In this document: piece by piece, positions 56,201 to 64,000 of the stretch | How the letters are laid out: the number at the start of each line of letters is the position of its first letter | Position numbering within the stretch: position 1 is the stretch's first letter | Source of the DNA: Phaseolus vulgaris | Lineage: Eukaryota; Streptophyta; Magnoliopsida; Fabales; Fabaceae | DNA length: 64,000 bases | Assembly (NCBI RefSeq): GCF_000499845.2 | Contig: NC_023759.2 | Location: 16,590,947-16,654,946 of the forward strand | Direction: 5' to 3' | The notes under the pieces: generated by a model | Database searches by the model: none | Told to the model about the DNA's origin: nothing | What the model saw: the letters and a program-made list of their open reading frames with translations, nothing else | Made by a program: the position numbers and the translations under genes

Positions 56201-58738
56201 TAAAGGATACAAATCCTTTGGACAAGCTTTGTTCAGGTCGGTGAAATCGACGCACATGCGCCATTTCCCGTTACTCTTCTTCACCAGCACGACATTCGCC
56301 AGCCACTCAGGGTACTGGACTTCCCTGATGTGACCTGCAGCAAGGAGTTTCTGTGTCTCATCTCTAATCGCCTGCCTCCTTTCTTCGTTGAACTTTCTTC
56401 TTCTTTGTCGCACTGGTCTCACCAAGCTGTCCATCGCCAGATGATGGCACAGGAAGTCGGGATCAATTCCGGGCATGTCCGAAGCGGACCATGCAAACGC
56501 GTCCAGATGCCGCTCAATCACCTTGGCGATCTGGTCCTGGAGCTCGACCTCCAGAGATCTTCCCAGCTTGAAGATTTTTCCCCCGATCTCTTTCTCGAGC
56601 CACTGCTCGACAGGTTTTGGCCTGGATTCCCTGGCGATCACCGCCCTGGCGATTCCCTGTTCTCTCGCTTCCTCAGGGCGATTTCGCGCCTCTTCCTCCT
56701 CCAGACCAGCGTTCCCCTCTCCCAGCTCAGCGTCCACCATCTCCACATCCCTCCCGGCGGTCTCTTCCGTTACCGTCGATCTGGGCTTCACGCCGGGAGG
56801 TGGGGTGGTTGTTACATAACTCACTGATCTCTTGTTTTTCAGGCTATTCTCATAGCACTTTTTTGCTTCTTTCTGATCAGACTTGATCGTGATCACCACC
56901 CCCTCCATAGACGGCAACTTCACCTTCATGTGCTGAGTCGACGGTATAGCGCCTATCCTGTTAAGCGTGGGCCTTCCCAACAGGATGTTGTATGCTGAAG
57001 GGGCGTTTACAATGAGGTACTTGATTTTCTCCGTCCTCGAACAAGCCTCATCTGTAAACGTGGTTCTCAACTCAATGTACCCCTTGACCTCCACCTGGTC
57101 ACCAGCGAACCCATATAGGCACCCTCCATAGGGCCTTAGCTGGTCAAGGGGCAATTCCAGCTGCGTGAAAGTCGGCCAGAACATCACGTCTGCCGAGCTT
57201 CCCTGGTCCACCAAAACTCTGTGGACCTTCCTTCCCGCCGTAATCAACGAAATGACTATGGGATCGTTGTCATGGGGCACAACGTCCCGAAGATCCTGCT
57301 TGGTGAACGTAATGTCCACCTCCGGCGAGTGATCTTCAAACATATCCACTGTCATCACCGACCGCGCGTACTTCTTCCTCTGCGATGCGGTGCATCCACC
57401 ACCTGAGAAGCCTCCTACGATGGTGTGGATTTCCTCGTGGATGGGCATCTCGTGTTGCTGGGCTTCTCCACCTGCTGACTGGGAACTCGACGCTCCCCCC
57501 GTTCTTCTGTCCAGCAGATAGTCATTTAGGAACCCGCTCTTAACCAGATCATCGAGCTGATACCCTAAGGACAAACACGAGTCCAAAGTGTGGCCAAAGC
57601 CCTGGTGAAACTCACACCAGGCGTCTGGCTTTGGTCCCAGCACCTTGTCGCCCACCTTCTCAGGCGCTTTCAACCTGGCAGATATATTGGGAATGGCGAT
57701 CAGGTCCGCCAATCCCATAACAAACTTGTGCTTAGGCGGGCGATTGTATTCCCGGCGTGCTGGTTGCTGGCGTCCTTGGCCCCTCCCCTTGTTCCTCCTA
57801 TCATAAGGATGGCGAGTCCTCTGGTCCTTCCTGGCCGCCGCCGCTGTTTCCAGCACCCTTTGCGGCTGGATCCTGGTCTGGGCGCGTGGCCTAGCGGGAG
57901 CCACGCTCCCTCTCTTCTCAGCGACCTCACTTTCGTCGGCGATGTGAGCCACCGCAAGTCGCCTGACCTCAACAAACGTTGCAGGGTGAGCCCTGATCAA
58001 GGCCTCGCAGAATGGTCCTGGCAGCACGCCCTTCTTGAATGCATAGACCAGGATTTCTTCATCTTTGGCCGGCGATCTGACCATCTGCGCTCCAAAGCGA
58101 TTCAGGTAGTCTCTGAGGGACTCTCCCTGGTACTGCCTTATATCAAACAAATCATAAGACACCCTGGGCGGTGCCTTGTTCACGATGTATTGCTCGACGA
58201 AAACCTTCGAGAACTGCTGAAAACTGGTTATGTGACCGTTAGGTAGGCTCACAAACCACTCCAACGTCGTTCCCTGGAGCGTGCTTACGAACATCTTGCA
58301 ATACACGGCGTCTGACCCTCCCGACAGCATCATCTGCGTATGGAACGTGGTCAGATGGGCCTCTGGATCCTCCACGCCGGTAAAGACAGCCTTGACAAGG
58401 ACCACGCTCGTAGGAATGGGCGTGTCAGTAATCGCCTGAGCGAAAGGCATAGGAAAAACACGAGGTGGCGACGACGGCGCGACCTCTTCAGCAATAAGAC
58501 GCCCTTGCTGCTCCTGAAGAGCTTGACGCAGCTCCTCAGTCACCTTGGTAAGCTCATCATTCCTGGCCCGGGAGGCGGCCAGGTCCTCATGCATTCGCGC
58601 CTGCTCTATGCGCGAGGCTTCCACAGTCGCCTGCAACGAGCGCATAATGTGTACCATCTGCGCCATGGTCATGGCGGCGTCGCCTTCAGCAGCGACAGGC
58701 GCCACGGGGCTCGAACGATTGCTTCTCATTTTTCTCAT
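53297..58738 (-). CDS. A3 gag-pol polyprotein, uninterrupted but RT box mutated
   Basis: 1813 codons from ATG at 58738 (MRKMRSNRSS). Gag with coiled coil then retrotransposon gag region (EWFVSLPNGHITSFQQFSK); zinc knuckle WCEFHQGFGHTLDSC near 375; protease VLVDQGSSADVMF near 510; RT from ~800 (CVDFTDLNKACPKD, then MPFGLKNAGATYQ); Ty3-type RNase H; second RNase H (LSVDGSSNQQG near 1204, NNQAEYEAL, REQNARADLL); integrase with H2C2 (CCKQCQQHA), WGIDILGPF ~1534, VSDNGTQF ~1597 and the Glu at ~1632. The dual RNase H marks the Tat lineage. The catalytic box reads YVDG at ~928-931 (codon 55948-55946) where A1 and A2 read YVDD, so RT should be inactive. Confidence 0.95.
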   Translation of the reverse strand: MRKMRSNRSSPVAPVAAEGDAAMTMAQMVHIMRSLQATVEASRIEQARMHEDLAASRARNDELTKVTEELRQALQEQQGRLIAEEVAPSSPPRVFPMPFAQAITDTPIPTSVVLVKAVFTGVEDPEAHLTTFHTQMMLSGGSDAVYCKMFVSTLQGTTLEWFVSLPNGHITSFQQFSKVFVEQYIVNKAPPRVSYDLFDIRQYQGESLRDYLNRFGAQMVRSPAKDEEILVYAFKKGVLPGPFCEALIRAHPATFVEVRRLAVAHIADESEVAEKRGSVAPARPRAQTRIQPQRVLETAAAARKDQRTRHPYDRRNKGRGQGRQQPARREYNRPPKHKFVMGLADLIAIPNISARLKAPEKVGDKVLGPKPDAWCEFHQGFGHTLDSCLSLGYQLDDLVKSGFLNDYLLDRRTGGASSSQSAGGEAQQHEMPIHEEIHTIVGGFSGGGCTASQRKKYARSVMTVDMFEDHSPEVDITFTKQDLRDVVPHDNDPIVISLITAGRKVHRVLVDQGSSADVMFWPTFTQLELPLDQLRPYGGCLYGFAGDQVEVKGYIELRTTFTDEACSRTEKIKYLIVNAPSAYNILLGRPTLNRIGAIPSTQHMKVKLPSMEGVVITIKSDQKEAKKCYENSLKNKRSVSYVTTTPPPGVKPRSTVTEETAGRDVEMVDAELGEGNAGLEEEEARNRPEEAREQGIARAVIARESRPKPVEQWLEKEIGGKIFKLGRSLEVELQDQIAKVIERHLDAFAWSASDMPGIDPDFLCHHLAMDSLVRPVRQRRRKFNEERRQAIRDETQKLLAAGHIREVQYPEWLANVVLVKKSNGKWRMCVDFTDLNKACPKDLYPLPSIDALVDSAAGCKLLSFLDAFSGYNQIKMHPMDEEKTAFMTERSCYCYKVMPFGLKNAGATYQRLMDRVLAPMLGRNVQAYVDGMVVTSPEKSKHVADLEELFTTIAKFRLKLNPEKCIFGVEAGKFLGFLLTERGIEANPDKCAAILAMRSPATVKEVQQLTGRMAALSRFVSASGEKGHPYFQCLRRNNKFAWTKECEETFVKLKEYLASPPVLCKPLVGTPLRLYFAVTERAVSAVLAQDQDQAQKPIYFVSKVLQGPETRYQALEKAALAVVFSARRLRHYFHSFTILVMTDLPIQKVLKKPDVAERMVKWAVELSEFDIKYEPRGPIKGQIFADFVVELSSEATRVEGDDFRWVLSVDGSSNQQGSGAGVILEGPNGVLIEQSLRFAFKASNNQAEYEALIAGILLAKEMGARVLMAKSDSLLVTGQVTGEFQAKDPQMAAYLEYVQELKSSFASFEVVHVPREQNARADLLAKLASSGKGGRQRTVIQETLKTLRAFVADHLVLQISKSMEKAARSHKSLTQETLRSPRIRACRGEKVNVMQVCATHEPDTWITQYKRGLADGLLPLDPTEARKVKKNSSKYTLIDGDLYRFGFTHPLLECIHGERCTRIMAELHEGICGSHVRGRALAARTLRAGYYWPTMREDCKKYAQCCKQCQQHADWHKAPPEELKSIYSPWPFHTWGIDILGPFPMVIRQMKKYLVVAIEYFTKWIEVEPVAQITAHKIEGFVWKNIVCRFGVPKRLVSDNGTQFASHLLKKLCEGVGIQQVFASVEHPQTNGQVESANRVLLRGLKRRLEKAKGSWAEEVPRIVWAYHTTEQSRTHETPFSLVYGCDAMIPVEIQESSPRFQNFVEEDSNEERRLNLDLLDEVREEARLKAEAVKRRIERRYNSKVMPRQFREGDLVMRKAHQYEMENKLSPKWTGPFRITEALGNGAYRLETLEGGAIPRTWNATHLKLYYS

Positions 58739-59148
58739 GAACTTAACGAATCACAGAATGCAGCGAACAACACTTGCTTCAGCTACGATCGATTCAGCGA
58801 TCAATCGGAAGGAAACCGCGCGAAACTCCGCAAGGAAACTCAAGAACACCGCAACCTTCAAAGAAACCTGCAACTCCACCGGAAACCACTGCTCTTCCCA
58901 CGGATAACCCAACGAGCGGAAGAACTCAACTCCACCGAACAAACTACGCGTAAACAACAGGAAAACCTTTCTTCACCGATCGAAAACCCAAACGAACGGT
59001 ATAAAACGCGAATTTACCGAACAAATTTCAAGCAAAAAGCGAACGATGGTTGCACCAGCACACAACCACGCAGAAAACTTCGAAAACCTTCAAGAACTCA
59101 CGCTGTGGATGGGAGCAAGTTTTACACGGCCCCACGGTGGGCGCCTGA
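58739..59148 (-). other. A3 leader and primer region
   Basis: Non-coding. The minus strand after the LTR reads TCAGGCGCCCACCGTGGGGC, as in A1. Confidence 0.55.
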
Positions 59149-59920
59149 TGATCCTGCCTGTTGACCAGAACGTAGGAGTTTGCCTCGTCACAGGATCGAC
59201 TTGCGCACCGCTTCCAACGTCCGTCCCTCTCCGAGATCCACTTCAAGAACCTGCAAAAGAACAGAGCGGCGCCGCTGCGGCCGATCGCACTCCAACGCCC
59301 AAGTCAGTAGCCGAACCACCAAATACTAAGAGAACAAGAACCGTGCAAATTCTCTCTCACAGTGTGCTCTAGAACTCGCAAGCGTAAAGAGTATAATCTG
59401 AACGTGCGTACCTCAGAAAGTTCGTTAAGAACTCTTATATACCTGGTTACTTTCTCTCTCCTGGCAGTTACAGACTTGGACACGTGGCTCGCATCTAGTC
59501 GTACACGTGCCTTCATCTGGAGCCTCCTTGACTTGGGCGCTGCTTCTACTCTCGTTTTGCTAAGTTACCTATGCATGGTACTGCCCAGTACATAGCTAAC
59601 TTGGGAGTGCGATCTCTACTGGAACTGGCGAGTTAGGGTGCCTTCGTACACCTTCTCTGTGGTCTCGCCGGCCGCCTTCATAACCTGCACCACCTTCATC
59701 TCTGGCGATGTGCTTTCTCTGGCGATCTCCAATCTCAAGGTCGCCTGAGTTTACATCTGGCGACTTCATCTCCAACCTGGTGATCGCCGGTTCTGGTATG
59801 CTGGAGATCGGAACACGCCAACTTAATAACTGGCGACTTCACGAGCCCCCCGACTTCCTTCCCTTCTGCCAACCTGGCGCCTTGTCAACACGCCTATATT
59901 GTAGCGGGATGCCACGTCAT
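59149..59920 (-). repeat. A3 5' LTR, truncated (772 bp)
   Basis: Starts TGATCCTGCC next to the leader but stops at CCACGTCAT, lacking the final 25 bp with the TGTACC terminus. TCAT is shared with the flanking duplicate, a 4-bp microhomology at the break. Minus TATATAAG at 59441-59434. Confidence 0.93.
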
Positions 59921-60141
59921 ATTAGGCCATATAGTAGTACACTGATTTCCATTATCGTAAGTGAAAAAATACTAAGGTTTTCTAAATTTTGTAATATATA
60001 GCATAACCTAGATCGATCTTGAAAGGACACATTAAATTGGATTAAATTGGATTGTATATTTAGGTTCTCCCTTACAAATAAAAATTTAGGATTTAGGGAT
60101 TTAAAAACACAAAACGTATATTGGAAAATAAAATTAAATAT
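59921..60141. repeat. 211-bp flank duplication, right copy (221 bp)
   Basis: Copy of 47377-47587 joined to the truncated LTR; it leads into unique DNA at 60142. Confidence 0.93.
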
Positions 60142-61207
60142 CAAAAGCAAAATTCTAGAAGATTAAAACAGATTAATCCACAAATTCAAACAACTAAATA
60201 ATCCAAAATTCATAATTCTCTAAAGATTAAATCAAAAGTTTGAATAGTAAACCAATTGAATTAATGAACTAAATTTGTTTATAGGAATTAAATATCATAT
60301 CATTCTATCCAATTCATATTCCGTTATTGTTTAATATATTTCTAATTTGAATTCTAATTTCAAAAATACAAATTCATATCATAAAAGAGAAAAACCAATA
60401 TCAAGGAAGAGAAGAACAAACTCAAATTGATGAACGTGCAAAACTCAATTCGTAGTTGATTCAATGAATTGATCTCAAAGATTTAGTTTTCCATTAGAAA
60501 ATAATAATAAACATAACAAAAGAGTAAATGAAGAATATGAAAAGATGAAAATAGGTAGAAAAGGAAAAATACTAAAACCCTAAAAATATTTGTCCAATTG
60601 ATTTTTGTCTCCCTATTTTAAGAAGAATTAGGTATCAAATAGTTTACGAACCTAAATTCGAATTTTGCAAACTCTGAAGAAATTATTGTGGAATATGGAC
60701 TCTAATAAAATTTAGAAGCCCAATTAAAAACGTGTACGCTCAAACAAGTAAAATAAAACCCACATCAATACCTATACAAATTTTCTATAAATCTACATTA
60801 ACTTCTAAAAATTGTTAAAAGTTACATAAAGTCCAAAATCCAACAATATGTTCATTTTAAAGTCCTAGTGTAAAATCCAATGAAACCGAAATAAAAGAAA
60901 ATGACGTCTAAGTTAATTATGACTGTATAATAAAATTATAAACGTGTGTCTTTATAAGCGACACACAAAAATGTGAGATATAATTTGACAAAGCGAACAT
61001 GAAAACAACCGTGCACGCATTGGTTACCAAGGTGAAGTAGTCAACAGAAAATGAAGTGGTGCGAAACATGTACCATAGGCACGAATGTGGTCACAACCAG
61101 CTTTCGCTTAACAACAACCTTAGACAAATCCAACCCCAAATATCTACCACACCTACACTCTTCACTTCTCATTCTCAACCACTTCACGATTGCGTGTCTT
61201 CAATCCA
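60142..61207 (+). other. Intergenic region and 5' flank of the host gene
   Basis: AT-rich unique DNA, no gene seen. TTTATAAG at 60952 and an inverted CCAAT (ATTGG) at 61019 are weak promoter candidates. 61080-61207 is C/A-rich (TCTACCACACCTACACTC), like a plant 5' untranslated leader. Confidence 0.45.
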
Positions 61208-63390
61208 ATGGCTTCCACGCCTTTTTCCACTCTCTGCCACTTCCACAAACCCTCCCTCCGCTTCCTAGCCTTGGACAGCTTCAGGTTCTCCGGCGCTTCG
61301 GCGATCTCATTCCCAAAGGTTCGGAAGAACCGTAAAATTGGAAGTTTACCCGTTTGCCGAATTAGTTCAGCTGTCGCCTTCCGAGACCTTGTCGCCGACG
61401 ACTTTCGCCACCCGCTTGATCAACAGGTGCGTCCGATTTCACGTTTCTTCTTCCGTCTTCGATAAATATCTATCTTCTTGAGTTAAAATCAACTTTCTAA
61501 CTTTTTCTATGAGTTGTTTAAGTCGTTTTCTCTTTTATGATTTTTGTTTTCTGGGAAGCGTTATTGATTGGTGGCAAGGTTTTCATTTTGATGTTCCAGA
61601 ATACGCTGATACTGAGAGCAATTCCGGGATTAAACGAACTTGGAAAGGCTCTTCTAGGTAACAAACAGATACCTTGTGTTCTAAGTAGCGGTGTTGTGGT
61701 TTATTGAGTTTTTCTTATGATGTTTCATGGATGTGTAGTTTGTTAACATCTTAGTTGACGAGGAGTATTATCAAATTATAGTATGTAAATGAGGGAAAAA
61801 TCTCATCTTATAGTTCAGTTTTGTGGAGTTGAATTTTGTAAGGTTGCGTTTGACACAAAATCCATATATTAAGACCGCTCTAATTAGGAAGAGTTCTGGA
61901 CAATTTTAACTTTTTTTTGCACCCCTTTTTTTCTAGTGGACGATGGAAATTTACCGAGTAATGGTACATATGCAAAATTATATTAACATAAAGATTCTTA
62001 TATAATCCTCGTTTACCCAACTTGGGGATTCTTAGTAATGCAGTGGTTGCAATTCACGTTGACTAGTGATATGTCTAAAGTAGTGTATATAGAAGGAGGA
62101 CAACCCTCATACTGGCTGTGGAGTTGGGTTAGGAAAAAGTATTGGACAAAACCTATATGAAGTTCTTTAGGTGTATTTGGTGTTATTCTCCAATCAGTAG
62201 TGAAGTTTTACCATCGTAACTTCTGCTAACTGTTTGAAATGTAAGACAATATCTAAATATCTTTATATATTTCTTACATTTCTAACACTAGCCTTTAATG
62301 CAAACATTTATTACATATATTCTTGAAATGAAACTATATAAAAATATAACACTAAAAATAAATAGGAAATGTATTTAAGTTTTGTCATAAGTATTGAATC
62401 ATCATCAACTGAAATATAATACTAAAAAAAATAGGCAAATATTTTAAGTTTTGTCATAAGTATTAAGTCATCATCAACTGACAAATGCTACGATCATTGG
62501 TGTCAATAGTTTATTTACCCAGTACACTTGAGACAGGTGTACTAAGCTAGCATTTGGCCTCACACCAAATGAATTAGAAAGGTTTTGCTCTGTTCTGCTT
62601 AATATTCCAATCATTTAGTGGAACCAAGATGTGCCATTTTTTTACTCCATATTTTATTGTATTCTGTTTTTAAACCGTAAAAACATGAAATAGAACCCTT
62701 TGTCTTATTGGATTCCATTCCCACATGGCCCTTGATAGACAAGAATCTCTAAGACTCATACCCCTCGAATATTTCCATGTAAGTCATATACTTCACATAG
62801 TTTATGCAAGTAAGTATCTGAAATTATTTAAGTTGGTAAAAATGTCATAAATGTATATTTGCCCATACAGCTAGCCATTACGTTATACTTTTTGTAGAAT
62901 ACCAGAACAAATAACGATAAGTAATAAATAGTTAGAACAAGAGATCCATGAATGGTTTTATTATATCTGTTAATATCAGGGTCTGCACATCTATTCACAA
63001 TATTGTCTGCATGGCTGTGGCGTGGTTATTCTTTTCCTTATAAATAGTGAATTTGTCTTCTTTTATATGATAATCAATGATGTTCAACTGGATGTTTGAG
63101 GCACAAAACACCACCACTATACTAATTAAGATTTTTCATAACTGTATACATGCTTTCAGATACCAGTGGGAAAATATTTGTCATTTGTAGTAGGTCCATG
63201 TTTCAGACATATGGCTTTTGTTACGCAAGGGCCTCCTTACGTTCAATAATATGTTTGAATAGTCTTACACTGTCAACTGATGAGGTTGTTGTATGACATG
63301 GTTCACTTAAAATGAATTGCAGGCACTGTAGCTGAGCAGGTCATGCTCCTTGAGAACATCGGGACATCCGTCCTTGTTTCTAAAAATCAG
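61208..63390 (+). CDS. PGM48: Plastid M48 metallopeptidase, PGM48-like (exons 1-3, partial)
   Basis: Exon 1 61208-61426, exon 2 61600-61657 and exon 3 63323-63390 join in frame (phases 0 and 1; donors GTGCGT, GTAACA, GTATCC; acceptors TTCCAG, TTGCAG). Exon 1 begins MASTPFSTLCHFHKP, is Ser/Arg-rich with few acidic residues like a chloroplast transit peptide, and ends FRDLVADDFRHPLDQQ. Exons 2-3 read NTLILRAIPGLNELGKALLG and TVAEQVMLLENIGTSVLVSK. I recognise this as the start of the plant M48 peptidase family containing Arabidopsis PGM48 of plastoglobules, from memory. The zinc-binding HExxH lies in later exons beyond the window, so the catalytic part is unseen. The ATG is chosen for the transit-peptide-like start. 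Confidence 0.72.
61427..61599 (+). other. Intron 1 of the PGM48-like gene
   Basis: 173 bp, GTGCGT to TTCCAG, T-rich; phase 0. Confidence 0.7.
61658..63322 (+). other. Intron 2 of the PGM48-like gene (1665 bp)
   Basis: GTAACA to TTGCAG, phase 1. AT-rich. No transposon boundaries or coding frame found apart from the two-copy tandem repeat at 62344-62481. Confidence 0.65.
62344..62481. repeat. Two-copy 69-bp tandem repeat in intron 2
   Basis: 62344-62412 and 62414-62481 share TTTTGTCATAAGTATT, then TCATCATCAACTGA; about 90% alike by eye. Confidence 0.85.
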
Positions 63391-64000
63391 GTATCCTTTA
63401 CACTAATTAAAATACAATATACTTCAACAAGTACCTGGAAAGGACATTATAGGAAGATGGGCAATATAATAGATAAACTTTTACTGCATCGGATAGTCCT
63501 TGCCTGTTTGTGGAAATGAAGGGTTTTGTTGTCTGTTACTACTTGCAAAAGGACGAAAATACAGTTATGATACAGTTGTGAATGCATTTACATATTTGAA
63601 CAGCAAAATGTAAATGTTTATGCATTGGAAAAAACAATGCATGTTGGAAAATCTCTATAATTATCTGTGTGAATTCGTCTTTCATTTATTTTATTCCTCA
63701 CAAATGAAGAATCAGACTGTCGGAGTGCATTCCATTGATTGTGTACTTGTATATATGAATGTGCATGTGGGTCTGTCTAACCCTTCTTGATGAATGAGTA
63801 AATAAACTTGTCCAACTTATCCATGTTAGTTCTGATTAAAATATATGAGAGCTGTCCTTCATATTTTTATTTTCACTCAGTCGAGTTATGTGACATAATT
63901 ATCTTTAATTGCGTTTAGTTAGTAAATCTTCCTCTGTGCAACTCAATAATGGTAATATGAGTTTATGGTTTTATTTTATGCAACATGAATCTGCAAATAC
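63391..64000 (+). other. Intron 3 of the PGM48-like gene, partial
   Basis: Begins GTATCC after exon 3. No stretch matching the expected next exon is visible before the window ends. Confidence 0.55.

Larger units (their letters stand above)
47588..59920 (-). mobile_element. Ty3/gypsy Tat element A3 (12,333 bp)
   Basis: Reads right to left: 5' LTR 59149-59920 (lacking its outer 25 bp), gag-pol 58738-53297, array 53060-52266, antisense gene on the plus strand 48975-51636, polypurine tract 48388-48373, 3' LTR 47588-48371. No 5-bp TSD; instead a 211-bp duplication of the left flank follows the broken right LTR. LTR pair: about three substitutions and a 13-bp indel. The only copy with an uninterrupted gag-pol frame. 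Confidence 0.93.

Noticed and set aside
61051..61335. Alternative 94-codon frame at the start of the host gene
   Set aside because: The 61208 frame splices cleanly into conserved exons 2 and 3; this frame does not and lies partly in the leader.

Overview
The window is plant nuclear DNA, almost certainly from a dicot. A legume of the Phaseolus/Vigna/Glycine type is my guess from the style of the repeats; it is not proven. About 60 kb of the 64 kb is a nest of LTR retrotransposons. Only the last ~3 kb holds a host gene: the first three exons of a plastid M48 metallopeptidase resembling PGM48.

Layout. (1) Positions 1-32619 are the 5' part of an old minus-strand Ty3/gypsy element of the Tat lineage (called B here), which runs off the left edge. 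Three insertions interrupt it. The first is a Sirevirus-like Ty1/copia element (675-19875, minus strand), itself split by a full-length Tat element A1 (2059-14413, plus strand, TSD TTATG). The second is a solo LTR of family A (19880-20672, TSD AGATG) directly beside the copia element. The third is a minus-strand gypsy element C (21413-31897, TSD T/CTAGA), which sits in B's 5' LTR and contains broken pol sequence of a related element D. (2) 32620-34406 is AT-rich host or relic DNA. (3) Tat element A2 (34407-46552, plus strand, TSD GTTTT). (4) A ~1 kb spacer with a degenerate minisatellite. (5) Tat element A3 (47588-59920, minus strand), which has no 5-bp TSD; it has a 25-bp-truncated 5' LTR and a ~211-bp duplication of the flank. 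(6) Intergenic DNA, then the host gene from 61208 to beyond the window end.

Family A is the most interesting component. Each ~12.3 kb copy has gag-pol in sense, then a hypervariable array of hairpin-forming minisatellites, then a gene on the opposite strand. All three copies support the same structure for that antisense gene: a leader intron, a first coding exon of exactly 943 nt that resembles the plant 'putative gypsy type transposon' (Transposase_28) domain, a phase-1 intron of 178-180 nt with conserved GT/AG, and a second exon encoding a proline-rich and coiled-coil protein. No copy in the window looks autonomous. A1 has three nonsense codons and a 30-bp RT deletion. A2 has a frameshift and a nonsense codon. 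A3 has an uninterrupted 1813-codon gag-pol, but its RT catalytic box reads YVDG. LTR pairs in A1 and A2 are nearly identical, so these copies inserted recently despite their damage, which suggests mobilisation in trans. A2 and A3 face each other as a ~12-kb inverted repeat with a 1-kb spacer.

All protein calls come from reading motifs; no database search was run.
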